From the NCBI GenBank assembly GCA_964411125.1, contig CAYPJU010000024.1, positions 16,126 through 80,125 of the forward strand: a stretch of DNA of 64,000 nucleotides, given 5' to 3'. The notes under the pieces are model-generated. The model saw only the letters and a program-made list of their open reading frames with translations, ran no database searches and had not been told where the DNA came from. Numbering within the stretch: the first letter of the stretch is position 1; every line of letters starts with the position of its first letter. Positions 20,077-32,122 of the stretch are shown here, piece after piece. A program made the position numbers and the translations under genes. The DNA comes from JBFIHF01 sp964411125. GTDB lineage: Bacteria; Myxococcota_A; Bradymonadia; Bradymonadales; Bradymonadaceae.

Positions 20077-20457
20077 ATGCTTCCAAGATTCGCTTTCGCG
20101 CTGGCCATCTTCGCCGGCGTCGGTTGTCTCGGCTCACCCGAAGGGCCAATCTCCGCCAACGACTACGACCGCACCTGCGAGACCGACGCCGACTGNNNNN
20201 NNNNNNNNNNNNNNNNNNNNNNNNNNNNNNNNNNNNNNNNNNNNNNNNNNNNNNNNNNNNNNNNNNNNNNNNNNNNNNNNNNNNNNNNNNNNNNNGAGGT
20301 CCGCGCCGGCTGGGACTCCCACGTGGAAGAGGATTCGCCCGAACCGTGCGACTGCAATGCACCGCCGGCGGCCGTCTGCGACCGGGACGTTTGCAGGGTC
20401 GAATCGCCCTCGAGCGGGGACGTGACCTGGCACGCCCTCTACTGCCTTGCGCCATGA
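20077..20457 (+). CDS. Small Cys-rich lipoprotein, interrupted by a scaffold gap
   Basis: Starts at ATG 20077 after GAGGGG, with a lipobox (AGVGC) followed by ANDYDRTC and then 100 undetermined bases (20196-20295). The part after the gap (PCDCNAPPAAVCDRDVC) is Cys-rich. The start region matches the next gene (DDYDRSCTT), so it is a paralogue in tandem. Because the gap length is a placeholder, the frame across it is not proved and the pieces could belong to two genes. Confidence 0.6.
   Translation: MLPRFAFALAIFAGVGCLGSPEGPISANDYDRTCETDADXXXXXXXXXXXXXXXXXXXXXXXXXXXXXXXXXXEVRAGWDSHVEEDSPEPCDCNAPPAAVCDRDVCRVESPSSGDVTWHALYCLAP
20196..20295. other. Scaffold gap (100 N)
   Basis: Exactly 100 undetermined bases, the usual placeholder for a gap of unknown size. 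It falls inside a tandem family of Cys-rich lipoprotein genes, so repeated sequence or missing gene copies are a likely cause of the assembly break. Confidence 0.99.
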
Positions 20458-20536
20458 CCGAGCGGACGCTGCGTCGCGGAAGGCTCCCGGTCGTGCGTGA
20501 CGCTGAGCTGGGACCCATCACTATGCGAGGCTCCAG

Positions 20537-21196
20537 GTGAATGACATTCTCAGACTCGCCCTGTTGACGACCGCCGTGTTCTTCACCGGTTGCTTCGTGG
20601 TCCGTGGCGACGGGGTCGTCGATTCCGACGACTACGACCGAAGCTGCACGACCCGCGAGGACTGCGTCCTGGTGACTTCCGGCCGAGTATGCAGCTGCCG
20701 GTGCGCCCCGAACAGCGCCATCAACCGGTCCGACATCGACGACTGGAACGACGCCCGCGACGATGCTGGACCTTGCCCCAAGAACTCTCGGCAGGTCTGC
20801 GGCGATCTCCAGCCTGAAACCGAGACGATCCAACAGGCGTCTGTGTGCGCCCAGCCGGTTGCCGTGTGTGACGACGCCGTCTGCAACGCCTTCGATCCCG
20901 AGTCCGACGAACTCCCCAACGATTGCGTCGTCGACGACGACTGCGTTCTGGTGCCCGCTTCCTTGCACGACACGTGTTCCTGCACGACCAGAGCGGTCAA
21001 CCAGCGAGGACTCCAGCTCGGCCTTCAGGTCCGCGAGGGCCTGCGTGCACGGAACGGGCTGTACGACTCCGACTTCGACGAAGAATGCACCTGCAGCACG
21101 CAGCGCCCGACCTGCGTCGAAGGCCAATGCCTTGCGCCGACCCCCAGTGGGTGCATCGGCGCCTCGTGGGACCCCACGGTGTGCGAGTCGGACTGA
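20537..21196 (+). CDS. Cys-rich lipoprotein with two internal repeats
   Basis: A 219-aa protein from GTG 20537, with GCGAGG upstream. The signal peptide ends FFTGC, giving a lipidated Cys. Two related units follow: one opening with CTTREDCVLV and one opening with CVVDDDCVLV, each rich in cysteines, ending in CVEGQC-type segments. This points to a disulfide-bonded, surface or periplasmic protein. It is a paralogue of the gene at 20077-20457. No known domain was recognised. Confidence 0.8.
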   Translation: MNDILRLALLTTAVFFTGCFVVRGDGVVDSDDYDRSCTTREDCVLVTSGRVCSCRCAPNSAINRSDIDDWNDARDDAGPCPKNSRQVCGDLQPETETIQQASVCAQPVAVCDDAVCNAFDPESDELPNDCVVDDDCVLVPASLHDTCSCTTRAVNQRGLQLGLQVREGLRARNGLYDSDFDEECTCSTQRPTCVEGQCLAPTPSGCIGASWDPTVCESD

Positions 21197-21592
21197 CTCT
21201 CACGCGCTCCGCTCGCAGACTATTTTCACTTTTTTCGCAACGGAACCGCCCCGCGGCCGAAAACGTATTTGGCCAGCGCGTCCTCCTCTGCGCCCGAGTG
21301 AGCGCTACTCGGACCCGGGGGAGGCGGTCGAACCTCGTCTGCTCGACGCTCTCACGGGTCGGGAACGCCGAGGTCCGTCCGATGGCGACTGGTGGGCGGG
21401 CCTTATGGGCCCGACCGTAGGGAGGATGTGGGTGGGTTTTGGGCGCGGGGGCGCCCGCTGGATCGCTTCGGCGAGTTTGTGCCCATCGCCCCTGGCAGGC
21501 CTTCCTTTCGCGGAGTTTCACGCTCGCGACCGGCTACCCGCCCATGGCTGCGGGTCCTTGCGCACGATGTTCGCGAGGTGCATCTTCTGGTC
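21197..21592. other. Intergenic region with a promoter-like motif
   Basis: About 400 bases without a convincing gene; open frames here are shadows or upstream extensions of the methyltransferase. At 21228-21242 it holds acttttttcgcaacg followed 13 bases later by gccgaaaacg (21256-21265), the same two-part motif that precedes the four-helix-bundle gene at 42577. Nothing else was recognised. Confidence 0.6.
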
Positions 21593-22204
21593 ATGGGCGA
21601 CTACGACCGCGAGCACTGGGAGAACCTGTGGCAGAAGACGCTGGAAGAACGCGCGGATCAGGTGTCTGCGAAAACGCCGCACGGAATGGTGACGTCCGAC
21701 CTCGCCGGACTGAACCCCGGCCGAGCCCTCGACGCGGGATGCGGGCACGGGGCCGAGGCGCTGTGGCTTGCAAGCCAGGGGTGGCAGGTGACGGCGGTCG
21801 ACTTCTCGACCTCTGCGCTGGAGCACGGGCGGGCGATGGCGGCTGAAGCCGACCTGGACGACCGCGTCCAGTGGGTGGAAGCCGACCTCGGGCACTGGAC
21901 GCCGGAGCCTGACGCGTTCGACCTCGTGATCTCCCTCTACGTCCACGTCGACGGATCGGTCGAAGAAACGGTGCGGCGGCTGGCGGGCGGCGTATTGCGC
22001 GGCGGGAGCCTCGTCCTGGTGGGGCATCTCCCCGTCGATCCCGAGACGGGTGAGCCGTCGAAGGCGGCGGGGCAGCGGCAGGTGACGGTGGATGCAGCGA
22101 CCACCGCGCTCGACCGCAGCGACTGGGAGTTCCTCGTGTCCGAGGAACGTCCGCGGTCCAAAGGTGGCGCGGACGCGGTGGTGTGGGCGAGGCGGCTCGA
22201 CTGA
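21593..22204 (+). CDS. Class I SAM-dependent methyltransferase
   Basis: The 203-aa protein has the SAM-binding motif ALDAGCGHGAEALWL (about 42-56), the acidic VTAVDFS loop, VQWVEADL and a DLVISLYVHV strand, typical of small thiol/tellurite or Class I methyltransferases (TehB/TPMT-like). It starts at ATG 21593 (MGDYDREHWENLW); longer in-frame starts lack coding character. It converges on argS (22218). The substrate is unknown. Confidence 0.87.
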   Translation: MGDYDREHWENLWQKTLEERADQVSAKTPHGMVTSDLAGLNPGRALDAGCGHGAEALWLASQGWQVTAVDFSTSALEHGRAMAAEADLDDRVQWVEADLGHWTPEPDAFDLVISLYVHVDGSVEETVRRLAGGVLRGGSLVLVGHLPVDPETGEPSKAAGQRQVTVDAATTALDRSDWEFLVSEERPRSKGGADAVVWARRLD

Positions 22205-22217
22205 CCCCCGCCGAACC

Positions 22218-24143
22218 TCACATCTGGTCGAGCACTTCGATCCCGAGGACGTCCAGGCCCGTCCGCAGCGTTTCGGCGACCGCCTGGGTGAGCAAGAGGA
22301 GCCCTTCTCTGCGCGGCGATTCGATCTCGACGATCTTGTGGTTCTCACGGTCGTTGTACATCGTCGCGAACGCCTTCGAGATCTTGAAGAGCTGCTCGGT
22401 CACCTTGCTCGGGTCGAGAAGTCGTCCCGCCAGCGCGACCATGCGTGGCCAGTCCTGCAGCTGCTTCACGACCGCCATTTCGAGGTCGGTGCCGAGCGCT
22501 TCGAGCGCGGCGTCTCGGTCCGCACCCGAGAGTTCGGGGAATCCGCCCGCCTCCCGCGCTATCGATTGGATCCGCGCGTACGAGTACATGAGGTACGGCC
22601 CGGTACGGCCCTGAAAGTCGATCGACTTCTTCGGATCGAACAACATCCTCGTCCGCGGGTTGAAATCGAGGATGTAGTACTTGAGCGCCGCCATCCCGAT
22701 CGCGGTCGCGCGACGTTTCATCTCCGCCTCATCGAGCCCTTCGGCTTCGTAACGCGCACGCACCTCGACTTCGGCGAGGGCAACCATCTCACGCATCAGG
22801 TCGTCGGCGTCGACCACCGTCCCCTCGCGGCTCTTCATCTTCCCTTCGGGCAGGTCGATCATCCCGTACGAGAGGTGGAACAGACGCTCTTCCATCCCTT
22901 CTCGAAGGGCGTCGAGCACCTTGAACAGCACCTGAAAGTGGTAATCCTGCTCGTCGCCGACGACGTACACCATCTTGTCGACGCCGTACTCGTCGAAGCG
23001 CGCCATCGCGGTGCCGAGGTCCTGCGTCATGTAGACCGACGTGCCGTCGCTGCGCAGCAGCACCTTCTGACCGCTCATCCCCATCTCGTCGAGATCGGCG
23101 ACGACCGCCCCGTCGTCGAGCTGGCGGAACACCCCGTCCTCGAGGCCGCGCCGAATCAGGTCCTTCCCCAGAAGGTACGTCTCCGACTCGCGGTAGACCC
23201 GGTCGAACGAGACGCCGAGCGCCTCGTAGGTTTCGTCGAACCCGCGGAACACCCAGGAGTTCATGGTGTTCCAGAGCTCCACCGTGTCCGCGTCGCCCGC
23301 CTCCCAGTCCCGCAGCATCTCCCGCGTTTCGCGGCCCAGCGCCGACTCCTGGTTGAAGTACGCGTCCTTGTACTCCGAGAAGAACCGCCCCTTCAGCTCG
23401 GCATCGGTCGCGTCCTTCTTGGCTTCGGCCGGCAGGTCCGCCAGCCATGCCTCGAACCGCTGCACCGCTTCGTCGCTCGACTTCCAGGCGCCGTACTCGG
23501 CCGTCAGCGCGCGGTCGAACTCCACGTAATACTTGCCGACCAGGTGATCCCCTTTCACGTTCGCCGACTCGGGCGTCTCTCCCTCGCCGAACTTCTGGTA
23601 GGCGAGCATCGACTTGCAGATGTGGATGCCACGGTCATTGATCAGGTTGACCTTCACGACGTCGTGCCCGGAGAAGTCGAGGATCGAGCTCACCGTCGCT
23701 CCTAGCAGGTTGTTTCGCACGTGCCCGAGGTGCTGCGGTTTGTTCGTGTTCGGCGCGCTGAACTCGATCATCCAGGTCTCGGCATCCTCGACCCAATCTC
23801 CCCCGAAGGCGCCCGCGTCGAGCGCCTCGGCGACGACGATTCGCGCCAGCTTCGCCTTGTCGAGGCGGAAGTTCACGTAGGGCCCGGCGAGGAGGACCTC
23901 GGCGACGATCGAGTCGTCCCCGAGGTTCCCCCGGATCTTCTCCGCGACGTCGGCCGCGATCTGCGGAGGCCCCTTTCGCAGGTGCCGCGCCAGCGCGAAG
24001 CACGGGAACCCGACGTCCCCCATCTCGGGGTTGGGCGAATCCGCGAGGGTGATCTCGCGAGCGACCTCGGCCGGCACGTCCAGCTCGGCGAGCGCGTCGT
24101 TTTTGAGGGCTTCCAGGGTGGTCGAGATGTCGGAGATCTGCAT
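22218..24143 (-). CDS. argS: Arginyl-tRNA synthetase
   Basis: Charges tRNA-Arg with arginine in the cytoplasm. The 641-aa chain has the N-terminal tRNA-binding domain, the HIGH-like motif in FSAPNTNKPQHLGHVRNN, the KMSKS counterpart GKMKSREGTVV, and a C-terminal anticodon-binding helical domain (DFQGRTGPYLMYSYAR onwards). Length is slightly above the common 550-600 aa. ATG 24143 (MQISDIS) is chosen over a start 57 bases upstream because the family begins near the helix ISTTLEALK. It stands alone. Confidence 0.97.
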   Translation of the reverse strand: MQISDISTTLEALKNDALAELDVPAEVAREITLADSPNPEMGDVGFPCFALARHLRKGPPQIAADVAEKIRGNLGDDSIVAEVLLAGPYVNFRLDKAKLARIVVAEALDAGAFGGDWVEDAETWMIEFSAPNTNKPQHLGHVRNNLLGATVSSILDFSGHDVVKVNLINDRGIHICKSMLAYQKFGEGETPESANVKGDHLVGKYYVEFDRALTAEYGAWKSSDEAVQRFEAWLADLPAEAKKDATDAELKGRFFSEYKDAYFNQESALGRETREMLRDWEAGDADTVELWNTMNSWVFRGFDETYEALGVSFDRVYRESETYLLGKDLIRRGLEDGVFRQLDDGAVVADLDEMGMSGQKVLLRSDGTSVYMTQDLGTAMARFDEYGVDKMVYVVGDEQDYHFQVLFKVLDALREGMEERLFHLSYGMIDLPEGKMKSREGTVVDADDLMREMVALAEVEVRARYEAEGLDEAEMKRRATAIGMAALKYYILDFNPRTRMLFDPKKSIDFQGRTGPYLMYSYARIQSIAREAGGFPELSGADRDAALEALGTDLEMAVVKQLQDWPRMVALAGRLLDPSKVTEQLFKISKAFATMYNDRENHKIVEIESPRREGLLLLTQAVAETLRTGLDVLGIEVLDQM

Positions 24144-24335
24144 TCCGTGGGGCTCCAGCGGGGGGAGCACCGAAATACCATCGGCGAACCGAGGAGGCAA
24201 TCGCTGGGGTGGAAGGCGCGCGGTTCGCGTCGAAATTGCTCCGACTCGTCAACTGTTACGGGTGAATCTATCGCCCCATCTGCTAGACTTTGGCCCGCCG
24301 TCAAAGTATTGACACCAGTCGTGGAGTGGCACCGA

Positions 24336-25502
24336 ATGAAGAAATGCCGGATCTGCCAGAAGTCGTACTCCGCGACCGCGGCGCAATGTCCGCATTGCGT
24401 CTCGTCCCGAGAGACGCCGGTCGCGGGGAATCCGCTCCCCGAGGCAGCATGGCTTCGGGTGAAGAATCGACGAGTCGCACCGAGCGATCTCACACCGACG
24501 CTCGAAATGAACGGGGACGCGACCCCCACAATGGAATGGCCGGGTGACCAGACTGTGGAAATTCGGCAAGAGGAGCTGGTTGAAATGCGTGAAGAACTGT
24601 TGAGAGAAGCGAGAACCGAAGACACGTCACCCTGGTTTGGGAAAGACGACTTCGGCAACGAGCGACCGACGCCCCGGCGCCTGCCGAAAGTGTCGCGGAC
24701 GCCCGAGGAGGAGCTCGAAGACGAGCTCGGCATGGCCGCACTGGATGCCTTCGACGAGTGGTCGGAGGGTCTGGAGCAATCGACCGGGGCGGATGTGTTC
24801 GCCGCCTCGTCCGACGCCTTCCTCATCGAGGAAGAAGACTTCGTCGTCGAGGCGATCGCGCTCGACAAGGCGTCGATCTCCGACGAGCTCGTGATCGCCG
24901 ACTTCATCGACATCGACGAGGAAGAGTCCACGAACCGCCCTTTTCGGAGCGACGTGAACCTCCGTTTCGACGACGAGTTTGCGCCGCCGGAGACGATCCA
25001 CGCTCCTGTCCCCGAGGGACCGTCGATGCGGGCTCCGCAGCCCGAAGAGCGCAAGACCGCCGAAGAGTTGCGCCGTGACATCATGCGGCTGCGCAACACC
25101 GGGGTCACCACGGTAAAGGACGCCACCGCGCCGGAGGTCGATGAGTCACAGCCGAAGATCCTCATCGACCTTCCCGACGAGGAGCTCCCGTCGGTGATGG
25201 TGATGGACGGCACGCTCGAATACGAATCCGAACCCGCCCCCGTCCTCTTGACCAACGTCGTGAGCGAGCCGGAGAGCACGGACCTCGATTTCGTCGACGA
25301 GATCCTGGTCACGGAGACGACCGCGGAACAGGTCGAGCACTTTTCGATGCGTCGTCGGACCACACGAACCGCAGGGTTCGCCGTGGGTGCAGCGATGTTG
25401 ACGACGGGGATGTTCGCGTTCGTGACCGGAACGGAGCCGCTGGTGACGATCGCTCTCGTCACGGGGGCCGTTCTCGTCGGCGTCGTCTCCATGTTCGCAT
25501 GA
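24336..25502 (+). CDS. Zinc-ribbon, acidic two-TM protein of unknown function
   Basis: The 388-aa protein begins with a zinc ribbon (CRICQKSYSATAAQCPHC), continues with a long, very acidic low-complexity region (about 60-330), and ends in two adjacent TM helices (about 340-388). The layout is cytoplasmic N-terminus with a C-terminal membrane anchor. It resembles the N-terminal ribbon plus disordered acidic segments of myxobacterial membrane signalling proteins. ATG 24336 follows a GGAG element by about ten bases. Function unknown. Confidence 0.75.
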   Translation: MKKCRICQKSYSATAAQCPHCVSSRETPVAGNPLPEAAWLRVKNRRVAPSDLTPTLEMNGDATPTMEWPGDQTVEIRQEELVEMREELLREARTEDTSPWFGKDDFGNERPTPRRLPKVSRTPEEELEDELGMAALDAFDEWSEGLEQSTGADVFAASSDAFLIEEEDFVVEAIALDKASISDELVIADFIDIDEEESTNRPFRSDVNLRFDDEFAPPETIHAPVPEGPSMRAPQPEERKTAEELRRDIMRLRNTGVTTVKDATAPEVDESQPKILIDLPDEELPSVMVMDGTLEYESEPAPVLLTNVVSEPESTDLDFVDEILVTETTAEQVEHFSMRRRTTRTAGFAVGAAMLTTGMFAFVTGTEPLVTIALVTGAVLVGVVSMFA

Positions 25503-25588
25503 CGAGCGCTCGCCGCGGGTGACCGCCGGCATTCTTCCGGCCGTCTCGGGGAGAGCCCCTTCAAGCGCCTCACTTCAGGCGACAAACC

Positions 25589-26374
25589 TCAGCTCTTCCG
25601 TTCCATCTCCTCGAGCATCGCGTCCACGGCGGCGAAGTGCTCGTCGGAGTTCTGCGCCATCGCCTGGAACGCAGCGGACATGTGGAGCGCTGCCTCCACG
25701 TCACCGGCCCAGGTCCGCACGAGCGCCGTCTTCGCCAGCCGCACCGCGGGCGCAGGCAGACTCGCCAGATGCTCGGCGACGCCGAGAGCGGTCGGCAGGA
25801 CGTCGTCGGGGTCCACCACGTCGTGGACCAGCCCGATGAAATGCGCCTCGGCAGCGTCGAAAATGCGCGACGTCAGGACGAGCTCCATCGCGCGCGAGAA
25901 CCCGATCGCCCGCGCGAGCAGGTACCCCGACCCATCCCCGGGGATGAGCCCGACACGCGTGAACGACGCGCCGAACTTCGCGTTCGAGCTCGCGACCCGG
26001 ATGTCGGCCATCGTGGCGAGGCCGAGCCCTGCTCCGATGGCGGCGCCGTTGATGGCGGCGACGACGGGCTTCTCGAAGCTCGCGAACCGACGGGTGATCG
26101 ACTGAATCCCGAGGCGGTAGTTGTCGCGCAGCTCGTCGGGTGCCCCCGCGAACATCCCGGTCCGATCGCGCATCGCCTTGAGGTCGCCCCCGGCGCAGAA
26201 CGACTTCCCGGCGCCTGTGAGGACGACCGCGCGGACGGAGTCGTCGCGCTCCGCGGCGGTCAGCGAGCCGACGAGGCCCCCGATCAGCTCGGCGGAGTAG
26301 GCGTTTCGCGCCTCGGGACGGTTGAGCGTGATCGTCGCGATCGCGCCGTCGGTTTCGTAGAGAACATCGGGCAT
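25589..26374 (-). CDS. Enoyl-CoA hydratase/isomerase family protein (crotonase)
   Basis: A 261-aa crotonase-fold protein with the CoA and oxyanion-hole segments (SFCAGGDLK, NGAAIGAGLGLA) and a C-terminal helix (MLEEMERK). The two glutamates that hydrate crotonyl-CoA in classical enzymes are not conserved: Gly sits in the AAIGAG position and Asp in GLIPGDGS. It may therefore be an isomerase, a hydrolase or a specialised hydratase rather than FadB-type. No beta-oxidation gene is adjacent. Cytoplasmic. Confidence 0.9.
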   Translation of the reverse strand: MPDVLYETDGAIATITLNRPEARNAYSAELIGGLVGSLTAAERDDSVRAVVLTGAGKSFCAGGDLKAMRDRTGMFAGAPDELRDNYRLGIQSITRRFASFEKPVVAAINGAAIGAGLGLATMADIRVASSNAKFGASFTRVGLIPGDGSGYLLARAIGFSRAMELVLTSRIFDAAEAHFIGLVHDVVDPDDVLPTALGVAEHLASLPAPAVRLAKTALVRTWAGDVEAALHMSAAFQAMAQNSDEHFAAVDAMLEEMERKS

Positions 26375-26414
26375 TTCGATTCCATGGCCGCGAGGGGGGC
26401 CCGTTTGGGGGCCG

Positions 26415-26443
26415 AAACAAAAAACCCCGCCACGGGGGCGGGG
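26415..26443 (-). terminator. Rho-independent terminator of the OmpA/TSP3 gene
   Basis: On the minus strand a stem of 7 bp (26425-26431 paired with 26437-26443, CCCCGCC/GGCGGGG, 5-nt loop) is followed by a run of six T (26424-26419). It starts about 20 bases after the stop codon of the gene at 26465-28546. The stem is also GC-rich on the other strand but has no U tract there. Confidence 0.88.
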
Positions 26444-26464
26444 CTGGATGGTGAATTCGACCGA

Positions 26465-28546
<2,082 letters not shown>

Positions 28547-28777
28547 CTCATCCCCAATTCTTGGGCCTTCGCAATTCGAACTGCCGACGTAACGTTCCGG
28601 CCATGAACGCGTGGGCATGATCTCCCCCCGTGGGGAAGCACGCAATAATTCGTCTATTTTCACCTGCGGCGGAACGTTAATTCACATCCAGAGACGCCGC
28701 AACAAGGATCGCGAAGTCCGTGAATCACTTGTCGTTTCGACCGGCTGCGAGTATTCAGCGCGCCGCAGGAGGTGCCG

Positions 28778-29515
28778 ATGAGAGCGAAACCCGACGATTT
28801 CGTGCTGTTGATCCCGTCCCCGTGGTCCACCGTGGAGGAGCAATTGCTCACGGAAGCCGTGGAGGAATTCTGGCAACAGCCTTGTAGCTACGAGCCTTTC
28901 GACGACGACGGGGCCCGGATACGGTTCGCCGACTCGCCCGACCTCTTCGTCTTTTCGGACGAAGCGATCCCGGAGCTCGAAGAGCTGGCATTCACTTCGA
29001 TCGAGCCATTCGGTGCGTCCGAACTCGCGATGGTGCGGGACGCGTCGAGCGTGACGAGGGTCGTCGCGCCCGGGGGGCGTCCCGGAGGGATTGCGGCGCT
29101 GCAGCTCGCGAGCGCCCTGGTGTTCGCTGGAGCCGCCGGTATCTGCCTCCCCGCCGTACGTCGGCTTCACTCGGCACGATCGGTCCGCCATCTCACGATG
29201 GAGATCAACCAGCAATCGCTCGCCAACCTCTTCGTCGGTGCGTTCGACAACGACGGCTGGATGCGGACCCGCGGGCTCACTCCGTTCCATCTCCCCGAGC
29301 TCGAGACGCCGATCGATTCCGGCACCAACGCTGCCTACTTCCGGCTGATGGACCTCGCCGCGGCGATGATCGCGACCGAAACACCGCTCCCCGACGGGGC
29401 GACCGCTCAGATCGGCCCGCAATCGGTGACCATCGTTGCCGGGCCTAGCGGAAAGGTGGACGACGAGATTCCCGTCAACGGCATCCACGGCGTACTCCGC
29501 GCGGTCCCCGCGTGA
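28778..29515 (+). CDS. Hypothetical protein of 245 aa
   Basis: ATG 28778 is chosen because a perfect AGGAGG lies 5 bases upstream (28767-28772); a GTG at 28772 overlaps that site. The chain begins with a compact alpha/beta pattern (FVLLIPSPWSTVEEQLL), then RPGGIAALQLASALVFAGAAGI, which could be a hydrophobic helix, and ends in a soluble domain. The PSPWSTVEEQLL segment recalls uncharacterised DUF4261-type proteins, but this is not certain. Function unknown. Confidence 0.75.
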   Translation: MRAKPDDFVLLIPSPWSTVEEQLLTEAVEEFWQQPCSYEPFDDDGARIRFADSPDLFVFSDEAIPELEELAFTSIEPFGASELAMVRDASSVTRVVAPGGRPGGIAALQLASALVFAGAAGICLPAVRRLHSARSVRHLTMEINQQSLANLFVGAFDNDGWMRTRGLTPFHLPELETPIDSGTNAAYFRLMDLAAAMIATETPLPDGATAQIGPQSVTIVAGPSGKVDDEIPVNGIHGVLRAVPA

Positions 29516-29601
29516 ACCCTTTGGCGCCCCTCGGACGCCTCGCCTGATATCGTCTGAAAGCGGAACCCAACCGCTGGACACGGCCGATCGCGCTCGCAAC
29601 A

Positions 29602-31348
<1,747 letters not shown>

Positions 31349-31368
<20 letters not shown>

Positions 31369-32119
31369 GTTCGTCCAGGAACCGATCGACCTCCTCGAAC
31401 AGCAGGGCCGCCTCGACGTCGGCGGTCGCGATGTGCCCCGACTCGGCGAGATGGACCAACCGCTTGTGCTGCGCGCCGATCTTCTCGAACGCGCGGTCGG
31501 CGCCCGTCGGCTCGAGCGCCTGATCTCGATCCCCCTGGATGACGAGGGTCGGGGCGACGAGCTCGGGTAAAACCGCGGACGCCGCCTTTTGGATCCGCAA
31601 GAGCTCACGTGCGGCGCGGAACGGCCGGCGCTCGTAATGCCAGAGCTGCTTCCAACCCTCCGTCGACGTGAGACCGGATCCCGACGGTGCCGGGATCGAT
31701 CCGGGCAGCCAGCCGAGGGCTCCCACGAGCGAGAAGAGCGGGTTGGAGACCTCGAACGCCGGCGCCAGCAGCACGAGCGCGTCGGGAGGACGCGAGGCAG
31801 CATGCACGCAGCCGAGCAGAGCCCCCATCGACAGACCGCACACCACGACCTCGTCGCACGTTTCTTCGAGCCAGTCGCGGCCGGCCTCTACGGCCCCGAG
31901 CCAGTCCTGCCAACGGGTACTGACGAGCGTCGCCAGGTCGGACCCGTGCCCCGGGAGCTGAACCCCGAGTGCACGAAAACCGCGCGCAGCGAGGTGGCGC
32001 CCCAGCGGAAGAACCTCGGTCGGCGCGCCGGTGAAGCCATGAACGAGCAACGCGCCCCGACGTGCATCGGTGGGGCCGATGACGAAGGGGCGCGGATCAT
32101 TCCACGGGTGCCGGGGCAC
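31349..32119 (-). CDS. Alpha/beta hydrolase (carboxylesterase/monoacylglycerol lipase-like)
   Basis: A 256-aa soluble serine hydrolase with the oxyanion segment VHGFTGAP, nucleophile Ser97 in CGLSMGAL, an Asp in QGDRDQ (about 197-199) and His229 in ESGHIAT. It resembles Est30/YvaK-type carboxylesterases. The start is GTG 32119, three bases after the stop of the large FG-GAP lipoprotein gene, so they share a transcript. Substrate unknown. Confidence 0.88.
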
Positions 32120-32122
32120 CGG

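Noticed and set aside
21392..22204. Longer methyltransferase from an upstream start
   Set aside because: The upstream extension lacks family similarity and good codon character; ATG 21593 begins where the family normally starts.
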